Of a stretch of 64,000 nucleotides of DNA, positions 56,326 to 64,000 are shown piece after piece. The DNA comes from Paenibacillus eucommiae (GTDB lineage: Bacteria > Bacillota > Bacilli > Paenibacillales > NBRC-103111), in the NCBI RefSeq assembly GCF_017874215.1, contig NZ_JAGGLB010000005.1, forward strand, positions 124,001-188,000, written 5' to 3'. Position numbers and translations under genes: made by a program. How positions within the stretch are numbered: the first letter of the stretch is position 1; the number at the start of each line of letters is the position of its first letter. The notes under the pieces were generated by a model that was not told the DNA's origin, ran no database searches, and worked only from the letters and a program-made list of their open reading frames with translations.

Positions 56326-57201
56326 GTGAAACATTCAATGGGAGAAAAGCTTTTTATACGGATTAATGCGGGCCTGCTTATTTTGATAGCTTTAAGCTGC
56401 TTGCTCCCGCTTCTGCATATAGCAGCTTTAAGCTTAAGCGATCAACAGTCTATTATGTCAGGGATTGTAACCCTATGGCCACTCGGCTGGTCCTTTGAAT
56501 CTTATCGTTTGTTATTGGTAGGGACCAATGTCGTGCAGGCATTTCAGAATAGTATGGTGATTACAGTAGTTGGTGTCGCTCTAAGCTTGGTATTTACGGT
56601 TATGGCAGCGTATCCGTTATCCCGAAAGGGGATGTATGGAAGAAGGTTCTTTACGTTGGGTATTGTGTTTACGATGCTGTTCAGCGGAGGACTTATCCCC
56701 TCATATTTAGTTGTGAAGAGCTTGGGACTGATGAATCATTATGGGGCGCTTTGGCTGCCTGTGCTGGTTAATACCTTCAATATGCTCGTTATGCGCACTT
56801 TTTTTGAGAACATACCAGATGAACTGGAGGAGGCTGCACGCATGGATGGGAGCGGGGAATGGCGGTTTCTGCTGCGCATTGTTCTGCCGCTTTCGATGCC
56901 GGTTATGGCGACTATCGGTTTGTTCTATGCTGTGTCTTATTGGAATTCGTTTTTCAGTCTGCTTTTGTTTATTCAGAATACAGACAAATACAATTTGGCC
57001 GTCCTGGTGCAGCAGATGATTCAAAGTCAGAGTATTCTTCAGGAAATTAACAATATGCGGCCAGGCGATCAAATTCAGGCAACGCCTGAGGGCATCAAGT
57101 CTGCAGGCATCATGGTGATGATTATCCCTATGCTCGTTGTGTATCCATTTTTACAAAAATACTTTATTCAGGGCGTTATGATTGGAGCTATCAAAGGCTA
57201 G
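56326..57201 (+). CDS. Carbohydrate ABC transporter permease, LplC type (second locus)
   Basis: The start GTG 56326 (GGAAGGTG, 5 nt) gives 291 residues. The ATG at 56281 overlaps the previous stop and would add 15 residues not typical for the family. Six membrane segments are predicted; the EAA loop is LEEAARMDGSGEWRFLLRIV. The ending FLQKYFIQGVMIGAIKG is the LplC hallmark. With the preceding gene it forms the channel of an importer that again lacks its own ATPase gene. Confidence 0.92.
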   Translation: MKHSMGEKLFIRINAGLLILIALSCLLPLLHIAALSLSDQQSIMSGIVTLWPLGWSFESYRLLLVGTNVVQAFQNSMVITVVGVALSLVFTVMAAYPLSRKGMYGRRFFTLGIVFTMLFSGGLIPSYLVVKSLGLMNHYGALWLPVLVNTFNMLVMRTFFENIPDELEEAARMDGSGEWRFLLRIVLPLSMPVMATIGLFYAVSYWNSFFSLLLFIQNTDKYNLAVLVQQMIQSQSILQEINNMRPGDQIQATPEGIKSAGIMVMIIPMLVVYPFLQKYFIQGVMIGAIKG

Positions 57202-57287
57202 GTGACTAAGGAATGAAAGGGGTGATAAAACAAGGTTTTTCCGTTACTATCAGGATAGATGAATTGGTGAACTGGAGGAGAAAAGGA

Positions 57288-58973
57288 ATGAACATGCAAA
57301 TGGGGTTTGGCCGAAAAAGATGGTCCGTGCTTGTAATTCTTGTCTTGTCGCTGATGCTGCTGCTAGCAGCCTGCTCGAAGTCTGACGGCACAAAGGAGTC
57401 AGGGCAAGATCCTGCACAAACGGATGGTAAAAAGCCGGAAAGCACGAAGTCAGCAAAAAAAAGTGAAATCACAATATCTATTTATGATCGCGGCAATATC
57501 CCGCCGGAGGAGGGCAATGCAACCAAAAACCGCTGGGTAGACTGGATCAACGAGAACAGCCCGGTCAAGGTCAAGCTGGTGCCAGTGCCACGCTGGGAAT
57601 CCAGGGAGAAGTTTAATGCCTTATTTGCTTCAGGAGAAGCGCCGGATCTTATTTTTGAATGGAGCACTATTTATCACGATCAGCTGTATGAGCAGAAGCA
57701 ATTGCTGCCCCTTGATGATTGGATCGAGAAATACAGCACTGAATACAAAGCACTGTTGAATGAATACCCGCTGCTTCGGCAAATGGGGACCAAATCTGAT
57801 GGAAAGCTCTACGGCATAGGAAAGATGTACGCCACACCGCTTGACACAAATCAGGCTTTGTATGTTCGTGCAGACTGGCTGGAGAAGCTGAAGCTGGATG
57901 TCCCGAAAACGACGGATGAGCTTTACGCGGTTATTAAGGCATTTGCAGAACAGGATCCGGATGGCAACAACAAGAAGGATACGTTCGGTGTTAATCTTAG
58001 CTTTGTAGGCGGATACATTTTGGATAATGTATTCGGTGCAGGTCCTCCGGGATGGATCATACAGGACGGACAATATGTGAAGAATTGGGAGCGGGAAACT
58101 GCCGCCGCCTCCTTTAAAAAGCGTCTCTACGATGATAGATTCGTGGATAAGGATTTCCTGACCGATCAAAACGGTGAAAAGGCGCAGCAGGATTTCGTTA
58201 ACGGCAAGCTGGGCATATTCGGCGTCAATTTCGGCTCGGGTGAACTGGGCTTCACTGTCTTCGAGGCTCTAAAGAAAAATAATCCGGATGCAAGGGTCAT
58301 TGCAATTCCTCTGCCGAAGAGCGAGTTCGGACAGTTCAGTCCTTCGATTACAGGGCCGATGTCTATTACAGCTGTTGTGAATGCAAAAGCGAAGGATCCG
58401 GAAGCAGTGGTTCACTTTATCGATTTTATGGCTAAGGAATCGACAAGCAAGACGCTGAAATACGGACTTGAAGGGGTTCATTATCAGGATGGCCCTAACG
58501 GGTGCACACAAGCTATCGACCCTGAAAAATACCAGAAGGAGGTTTCCTATGCCTTGGATTTGCGCATGATTTCATCTGAAATCTTTGAGGGTACATGCGG
58601 CCAATACATCTCCCAGCTGAATCCGGAGAAGCCACTGGAGAAGGAATTTACCGAAGTTCTTAAGCAAGCGCAGCAAGCCTATCTGACTCCGGAACGTCCG
58701 GTTTTCTTCGATATTACTAACGAATCGATGCCTGTTCTGGATCAAAGCTTGCAGTTGTCCTTTACTAATGGATTGGAAACGATCGGCGGAATCTGGTCGA
58801 AGGCGATTGTGGGCGGAACGGGTTACCCGATTGACAAGGCAGCTGAAGATGCCAAAGCAGCTTGGCAGAAGGCGGGAGGCAAGGCTCTCGACGATTTCTA
58901 CGGGAAATGGTTTGCGGAAAACAAAGATAAAATTGTCTACAGCAAGGATTGGTATAAAGTGGGCAGTAAATAG
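57288..58973 (+). CDS. Extracellular solute-binding lipoprotein (LplA-like, second locus)
   Basis: From ATG 57288 (GGAGGAG, 7 nt) the protein has 561 residues; the frame is open from 57213, but the extra residues would precede the signal peptide. Lipobox LLAAC gives a lipid anchor, followed by a Lys/Ser/Asp linker. Binding-protein features are APDLIFEWSTIYHDQ, LYVRADWLEKLKL and DPDGNNKKDTFGVNL. Here it lies after the two permeases, unlike the first locus. A perfect 15-bp hairpin follows its stop. The ligand is probably an oligosaccharide. Confidence 0.92.
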   Translation: MNMQMGFGRKRWSVLVILVLSLMLLLAACSKSDGTKESGQDPAQTDGKKPESTKSAKKSEITISIYDRGNIPPEEGNATKNRWVDWINENSPVKVKLVPVPRWESREKFNALFASGEAPDLIFEWSTIYHDQLYEQKQLLPLDDWIEKYSTEYKALLNEYPLLRQMGTKSDGKLYGIGKMYATPLDTNQALYVRADWLEKLKLDVPKTTDELYAVIKAFAEQDPDGNNKKDTFGVNLSFVGGYILDNVFGAGPPGWIIQDGQYVKNWERETAAASFKKRLYDDRFVDKDFLTDQNGEKAQQDFVNGKLGIFGVNFGSGELGFTVFEALKKNNPDARVIAIPLPKSEFGQFSPSITGPMSITAVVNAKAKDPEAVVHFIDFMAKESTSKTLKYGLEGVHYQDGPNGCTQAIDPEKYQKEVSYALDLRMISSEIFEGTCGQYISQLNPEKPLEKEFTEVLKQAQQAYLTPERPVFFDITNESMPVLDQSLQLSFTNGLETIGGIWSKAIVGGTGYPIDKAAEDAKAAWQKAGGKALDDFYGKWFAENKDKIVYSKDWYKVGSK

Positions 58974-59007
58974 GGCAGCAAATAGGAAACTGGAATTTTT
59001 CGGGGCA

Positions 59008-59040
59008 GCACATTCTTTATGCAGAGCATAAAGAATGTGC
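59008..59040 (+). other. Perfect 15-bp hairpin between binding-protein and SLH enzyme genes
   Basis: GCACATTCTTTATGC (59008-59022) and GCATAAAGAATGTGC (59026-59040) leave only a 3-nt AGA loop. There is no T run. It probably stabilises the upstream mRNA 3' end or marks a processing site, lowering expression of the large gene that follows. Confidence 0.7.
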
Positions 59041-59070
59041 CTTCTTACACAAATATGTGGAGGTGTACCA

Positions 59071-62000
59071 ATGAGAAAGCTGTTTACTTTCTTTATTCTA
59101 TTCCTGATTGCTTTTGGATCTGTGATTCCGGCAAAAGCCGAGGTTTTTGCAGAAGAGACTCCTGCTTTACCGATCCTGATTGAAGATCAATTCGAGGTGA
59201 ATGGAACGACACGCACTGCTGGTGATCCACTGGTAGGGACTCTAACGGAAAGTGGCCAGCTCTTATGGGATGGCAGCACGACGCTTGTGTTCGCAGGCAG
59301 CGGAGAAGCCGGATATGTGACCGCAGCGAACAATGCCAATCAGCTTGCGGCTGTGCCCTTTTCACCTGAACCAGGCGGGGTTGCTGTTATTGAAGCAGAT
59401 GTGAAGCCTGCCGGTTCAGACTGGGTGGCGATTGGATTTAGTAAAGGGACGGATGGGTATTGGACCGATGGCCAATTCTGGATTCGGATCTTACCAAGCG
59501 GGCATTACTCTGTTATGGCGAAAACAAATGTTGAGCTGCTTTCCGGGGAAGCTCCATCTTTTGATCCAAATGGTTATACGAGGTTGAAATTGCAATACAA
59601 TGCAGCAGAGCAAACGGTATCTGCCTGGATCAATGGGATAAATGTTGCAGATGAACATGACTGGAGTGAAATTACAGGCTTTACGCCGGACATCCGCTTC
59701 GCAGGCTTTATGATTTCATCCGCTACAGCCAATCAACAGGCAATTGGTCATCTAATTGTTAGAGGCACAGCTGCGGTTGAACCGGAATTGCCGGTAACGA
59801 TATCGGACAGCTTGTCCACTCAAGATGGCGCGCGAGCCGTTGGCAGCCGGTTGGTTGGGCAGCAAACAGAAATCGGTGGACGTGAATGGGAAGGAAGCAC
59901 AACGCTGGTTTTCGGAGAGAATGGCGGAGACAGCTTCGTTACGACCTCGAATAATGCTAACCAGCTTGCAGGAGTACCCTATATCCCTGCTGGAGAAAAG
60001 ACTATCATCGAAGCAGATGTAAGGCCTGCCGGGTCAGACTGGACCGCTGTCGGTTTTAGTAAAGGAACAGACGGTTATTGGGCCGATGGCCAGTTATGGA
60101 TATTGCTGCAGCCTAATGGTCATTATGCAATTAAAGTAAAAACAAGTCATCAATTGGCTGCCGGTGAAGCGCCCTTGTATGATTCTGACGGGTTTACGAA
60201 GTTGAAAATACAATATAACACTGTGGCCAAGGAAGTGTCTGTCTGGGTCAACGGTGTGGAAGTTCTTCATCAATACGATGCAAGCGGAATTGAAGGGTTT
60301 GTGCCCAAGATTGAATATGCCGGTTTTATGATGGCTTCTGCAACAGCGAATACCCAAGCCGTCAAAAACTTCAGAGTACTCGGTATAGCGGGTACTGAGC
60401 CACCTGAATACCCCGATGAGGTCATCACCTATCCAGACGATCTCGTTAAGCCAGAGGAAAGTGACTTTCCTGTGGGCGTGTTTGAAGAAGCTAATCTATA
60501 CAACGGGAATAGACAATTATTTAAAGAGACTATCTCTGAGTTATATTCGCTAGGCTTTGATTCTGTCATGCTTTCGAATGGCAATGCTGTTCGCGATCGT
60601 AAGATGTTTGATGTAACGGACAGATACGGGTTCAATGTGTACTATAATGCCGGGCATAACATTTCGGAATGGATGAATATCCCGGATGAGCCGGCAACGC
60701 CTGAAATTGCTGGTAATATTGCTCGTGCCATTATCGATCAAGTGAAGGATCATCCAAGTGTTAAATCGATTAATTTGTCCGATGAGCCTACATTAAGAAC
60801 GCTGGAGAAGCACGTACTGCTCACTGAAGCGTTTCACCAACAAGCTCCGAATTTAAAAATTACAACTCCACTTATCGGTCTTGATAACGTAGGTTCCATG
60901 TTTACATCTGCTAATCTGGATGCTTTGCTAGTTGATATTTATCCTATGGCTTGGTCGAATTCGATTGGAAACTTCTCCAATCTGAATTCAATCGGTTATT
61001 CCACATGGGATTTTGTTGGTTACTTGCGCGAGATATCGAAGCAAAAACCTGATGACAAGCCCTTGTGGGTAATATTGCAAGCCTTTCAATACGAAGCGGC
61101 AGGAAAATCCCGTTTCTCACTACGTGTTCCTACACCCGCAGAAGTGCGGGCTCAAAACTGGTTGTCGATCGGCGAAGGAGCAACGGGTATCTTCTGGTTT
61201 CTTTACAACTCGCTGGAATCATTGCTTGGATTGAAGGACATTCCTGCCGTGCGGGATGAAGCTGTTGATCTTGCGAGCAGGGTTAAACCGCTTAGACCCG
61301 TATTACTTGCGGCAAAAAAAGATAAGGACAGATTTACAGCGACAACTCCGGCAACACCAGCAACAGCGGCAAATTCGAAGCCTTATGTAAGCACGCTCGT
61401 GAGCAAGGATGGAACGAAAACCTTTGTAGTCGCCGTTAATATGGACTGTGTCGAGTCGCAAAATCTGACTATTCATTCTGCCTATGCGGAAGGTCATCTT
61501 AAGGATTTGGAAACCGGATTGCTTTATGATATCGGTACCTCTCCGATCCCGTTTGAAGCTGGAGACGGCAGGCTGTTTGAGGTGATCCCCACACAAGTAA
61601 ATGAGGGTCCGGCTGTTGAAATGATATCACCGATCCATGCTAGTGTGCTGGATGCTGCCAATCTTGGATCAGGAATCACCTTGGAAGCTAGCGCAACAAG
61701 TGCTGCAAGCATCGGACAGGTTGAGTTTTACGCAAATGGTAAAAAAATCGGTACAGCAGCCAGTGCGCCATATCGTTTTCAGTGGCTCGGTGCGAAGGCC
61801 GGGAGCTACTCGATTACGGCGGTTGCCAAAGATGTATTAGGCGCGGAAACGACTTCTCAGCCAGTTGATCTAATGGTGAAAGGAACGGACAACGTGCTGG
61901 CTAACCCTTCCTTTGAAACTGCAGACGGGAACGGCAAGGCTGCTCATTGGAGTTATCCCGCAGGAGTCGAGCTTGACTCAAATGTTTCCCACACCGGAGC

Positions 62001-63732
62001 AAGCTCCCTACGCATTAGCGGACCCTTGGTGGAAGGAGTAATCTCTCAAGATGTGAGCGGGTTAGAACCGAATACGGAATACGAATTGAGTGGTTGGGTG
62101 AAGACGAGTGGAATTCAGGGTGCGGGTATTTATATCCGGTATCAGCAGAAGCTTCCATTTACTATTTATAATGAAGCGGAGCATGCATACGGTACGAGCG
62201 ACTGGACACGTATTGCCATAAAATTCACAACACCTGCATTTGCCCAAAGCGGCAGCGTAGATATTCATGCCTATATTTCCTTTGCCGGGGGATCAGCCTG
62301 GCTGGATGACTTCAGTCTTGTCCCTACCGGGAAAAAGGAGCTGAGCGAAGGTCTACAGATGCATTTAACCTTCGACGAGGCGAATGGTTTGAAAGCCAAG
62401 GATTTTTCCGGAAATGGGCGTGATGGTGATTTTGTAAAAATTGTGGGCGGTGAGCCTTCTGCGAACATGATGCGGACTCCGGTTTACTTGGCAGGTAAGA
62501 TTGGCAGTAATACGCTATACATGGAAGGTGGAAATGAGTACCTCAAGGTCGGTCCCGGGTTTGAACTTGACGGGGGGAACGGATTCACAGTCAGCACCTG
62601 GATTAAACCTTATGATGCGCTGGAAAGACACACCCTATATGCAGATGACGGCGGGCTTAGCATTGAAATTGAAAACAGTAAGCTTAAAGTCAGCATGCCA
62701 TCGAAAACTTCAGGACAGGAGATTGTCACTGGCGGAACCCTCTCGTCTGACAGGTGGTATCACACAGCAGTGACTTTCGATGAAACCGGCGGAATGAAAA
62801 TGTTCATCGACGGGGTTCAAGTGGGCAGCTTAGCCAATATGAAGTACGTTGCTGGCACGGTAGGCAATCATTATATCGGACAATCGCCGAATAGTCCTGA
62901 GACCACGTTTTGGGGATACATCGACGATGTCAGGATCTACAGCCGTGTGCTGCCGGCAAGTGAATTGATGAGGCTTGTCCAGCAGTTGGGAGCGGCTGAG
63001 CCGAATCAAGAAGAAGAGCACCCTTCGGGAGGTGGTCATAATGGCGAGTCTCCGGTGACTAGCCCAGGCGGGAGCACAACAGCATTAGTGCCAGATGATT
63101 CCGGACAGAAGGGAAATGGCGGCGAGCCGCCAACGAAGCCGGATCAGGCAGCGGTTATTTCTTTTAAAGATATTCAAGGTCATTGGGCCTCGGAACTTAT
63201 TAAAGAAGCTGTTGTACAAGGTTTGGCCGATGGGTTCCCTGACGGGACATTCGGACCTGAGCTCCAAGTGACGCGGGCGCAATTTATGGTCCTTATGGCC
63301 CGGGCGATGAAATCATGGGTGCCTGAGGCTTCCGCATCCCGGAGTGTCGTATTTGCAGATTTGGAACAAATCCCGGAATGGGCGAGGGAAGAGGTCGCCT
63401 TGGCCGTCAACACGGGCTTGGTCGAAGGATATGATGACGCTACCTTCCGCCCCTATCAACCGATCAGCCGCGCGGAGATGGCTATTATAGTCGCAAGGGC
63501 GCTTCAGCTGAATCTGGATTCACAGGTTCCGTCCTCTTTTAAAGACGCTGTCAACTTCCCGCAATGGGCTAAAGGCGGAATTACAGAGGTCGAACGTGTA
63601 GGCATTATGCAGGGAAAGAACGGCAATCGATTTGCTCCGTTTGATCCGGCTACTAGAGCGGAAGCGGTTGTTGTTATGCTGCGGATGATGAAGACGATGA
63701 AAGCACAAGTGAGTGGGAGTGGAGCGAATTGA
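59071..63732 (+). CDS. SLH-anchored multimodular putative glycoside hydrolase
   Basis: From ATG 59071 (GGAGGTG, 7 nt) the exported protein has 1553 residues. After a signal peptide (1-25, PAKAE) two closely related concanavalin-like modules follow (about 35-230 and 242-440; shared GSDW.A(I/V)GFSKGTDGYW). A TIM-barrel-like domain (about 466-800) has SINLSDEPTLRTLEK near 568, with a candidate acid Glu. An Ig-like domain (848-935, QVEFYANGKKIGTA), a CBM4/9-like module (940-1085, NVLANPSFE), a LamG-like module (1092-1310) and three SLH repeats (about 1363-1545; FPDGTFGPELQVTRAQF, YDDATFRPYQPISRAEM, FAPFDPATRAEAV) complete it. The SLH part binds pyruvylated wall polymer. The exact glycosidase family is not recognised. 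The stop overlaps the start of the next gene. Confidence 0.9.
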   Translation: MRKLFTFFILFLIAFGSVIPAKAEVFAEETPALPILIEDQFEVNGTTRTAGDPLVGTLTESGQLLWDGSTTLVFAGSGEAGYVTAANNANQLAAVPFSPEPGGVAVIEADVKPAGSDWVAIGFSKGTDGYWTDGQFWIRILPSGHYSVMAKTNVELLSGEAPSFDPNGYTRLKLQYNAAEQTVSAWINGINVADEHDWSEITGFTPDIRFAGFMISSATANQQAIGHLIVRGTAAVEPELPVTISDSLSTQDGARAVGSRLVGQQTEIGGREWEGSTTLVFGENGGDSFVTTSNNANQLAGVPYIPAGEKTIIEADVRPAGSDWTAVGFSKGTDGYWADGQLWILLQPNGHYAIKVKTSHQLAAGEAPLYDSDGFTKLKIQYNTVAKEVSVWVNGVEVLHQYDASGIEGFVPKIEYAGFMMASATANTQAVKNFRVLGIAGTEPPEYPDEVITYPDDLVKPEESDFPVGVFEEANLYNGNRQLFKETISELYSLGFDSVMLSNGNAVRDRKMFDVTDRYGFNVYYNAGHNISEWMNIPDEPATPEIAGNIARAIIDQVKDHPSVKSINLSDEPTLRTLEKHVLLTEAFHQQAPNLKITTPLIGLDNVGSMFTSANLDALLVDIYPMAWSNSIGNFSNLNSIGYSTWDFVGYLREISKQKPDDKPLWVILQAFQYEAAGKSRFSLRVPTPAEVRAQNWLSIGEGATGIFWFLYNSLESLLGLKDIPAVRDEAVDLASRVKPLRPVLLAAKKDKDRFTATTPATPATAANSKPYVSTLVSKDGTKTFVVAVNMDCVESQNLTIHSAYAEGHLKDLETGLLYDIGTSPIPFEAGDGRLFEVIPTQVNEGPAVEMISPIHASVLDAANLGSGITLEASATSAASIGQVEFYANGKKIGTAASAPYRFQWLGAKAGSYSITAVAKDVLGAETTSQPVDLMVKGTDNVLANPSFETADGNGKAAHWSYPAGVELDSNVSHTGASSLRISGPLVEGVISQDVSGLEPNTEYELSGWVKTSGIQGAGIYIRYQQKLPFTIYNEAEHAYGTSDWTRIAIKFTTPAFAQSGSVDIHAYISFAGGSAWLDDFSLVPTGKKELSEGLQMHLTFDEANGLKAKDFSGNGRDGDFVKIVGGEPSANMMRTPVYLAGKIGSNTLYMEGGNEYLKVGPGFELDGGNGFTVSTWIKPYDALERHTLYADDGGLSIEIENSKLKVSMPSKTSGQEIVTGGTLSSDRWYHTAVTFDETGGMKMFIDGVQVGSLANMKYVAGTVGNHYIGQSPNSPETTFWGYIDDVRIYSRVLPASELMRLVQQLGAAEPNQEEEHPSGGGHNGESPVTSPGGSTTALVPDDSGQKGNGGEPPTKPDQAAVISFKDIQGHWASELIKEAVVQGLADGFPDGTFGPELQVTRAQFMVLMARAMKSWVPEASASRSVVFADLEQIPEWAREEVALAVNTGLVEGYDDATFRPYQPISRAEMAIIVARALQLNLDSQVPSSFKDAVNFPQWAKGGITEVERVGIMQGKNGNRFAPFDPATRAEAVVVMLRMMKTMKAQVSGSGAN

Positions 63733-64000
63733 TTATTGATGCACATAATCATCCCTATTTTCTGGGCTACAATGCTGAGAAAACGCTGATGAATATGGAA
63801 CAGAACGGAATCGGACAGATGTGGCTGCTATCCCTGGAAACTCCGGCTATCGAATTTCCACATGATTACTATCGGTCAGCGAAGCCGGATGCTTTCGGGG
63901 CTATCCCCTTCTCCAGCTGCCTTGAATATGCTAATCAGCACCCTGATAAGTTTATTCTGGGGTATGCGCCTGATCCCAGGCTTCCAGATTCGATCTATCG
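63729..64000 (+). CDS. Amidohydrolase-family protein, start only
   Basis: TTG 63729 overlaps the TGA of the preceding gene and follows GGAGTGGAG by about 5 nt. The first 90 residues begin IIDAHNHPYFLGYNAEKTL, where DAHNH is the metal-binding DxHxH motif of amidohydrolase (PF04909-type) TIM barrels. IPFSSCLEYANQHPDKFILG follows, typical of that family. The rest lies beyond the right edge. Translational coupling to the SLH enzyme suggests a role in the same catabolic pathway, such as decarboxylation or lactone hydrolysis of a sugar derivative. Confidence 0.75.
   Translation, partial: MIIDAHNHPYFLGYNAEKTLMNMEQNGIGQMWLLSLETPAIEFPHDYYRSAKPDAFGAIPFSSCLEYANQHPDKFILGYAPDPRLPDSIY

Overview
The window reads as chromosome of a Paenibacillus-like member of the Bacillota. 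The grounds are two LplB/LplC-type sugar importers without an ATPase gene, YesM/YesN-type and AraC/Cache regulators, strong GGAGG ribosome sites with frequent GTG and TTG starts, S-layer homology (SLH) surface enzymes, a GlpP-type antiterminator and AraC regulators with a siderophore-binding domain. No rRNA, tRNA, CRISPR array, transposase or phage gene was recognised. The species assignment is inference.

Layout. (1) 1-15.5 kb, minus strand: an insecticidal Tc toxin locus, with a naturally fused TcB-TcC gene followed by a TcA gene that runs off the left edge. The TcC tail ends in a YwqJ-like deaminase domain. (2) 15.8-20.1 kb: a Ca2+-type P-type ATPase, then three small minus-strand genes. 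(3) 20.2-24.7 kb: the glycerol regulon glpP-glpK-glpD. The glpP and glpD leaders each carry a promoter, a shared 14-nt box and an intrinsic terminator at nearly identical spacing, as expected of GlpP-controlled antitermination. (4) 25.5-30.7 kb: M29 aminopeptidase, glnS, a hypothetical gene and a secreted protein. (5) 31-42 kb: a glycan locus with YesM/YesN two-component system, solute-binding lipoprotein, two permeases, a Gfo/Idh/MocA oxidoreductase and a secreted GH114-like multimodular enzyme with a CcpA (cre) site just upstream. (6) 43.1-50.3 kb: an iron region with two siderophore-binding lipoproteins and two AraC regulators fused to siderophore-binding-like domains; three Fur boxes lie in front of these genes. 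(7) 50.5-52.2 kb: polysaccharide deacetylase and methyltransferase. (8) 52.4-64 kb: a second glycan locus with a membrane AraC/Cache regulator, two permeases, solute-binding lipoprotein, a 1553-residue SLH-anchored putative glycoside hydrolase and the start of an amidohydrolase.

The intergenic DNA is unusually structured. A roughly 0.55-0.65 kb non-coding element with clustered TTAACGATG hairpins occurs three times (about 24.9, 42.1 and 54.7 kb). A second family, a large palindrome built from four ACGGACAT units, occurs twice (20.2 and 42.8 kb). A third group of CCTGCA palindromes lies at 29.5 kb. None encodes a recognisable protein. These repeats, the paired glp attenuators and the deaminase-tipped Tc toxin are the most interesting parts.

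How the genes work together: the two glycan loci each couple an extracellular sensor/regulator, uptake of oligosaccharides by an importer that must borrow an ATPase from elsewhere, and secreted or wall-bound hydrolases. The iron region pairs each binding lipoprotein with a regulator carrying a related sensor domain, so the same ligand may be both imported and sensed. All start codons, domains and sites come from reading the sequence; no database search was run.
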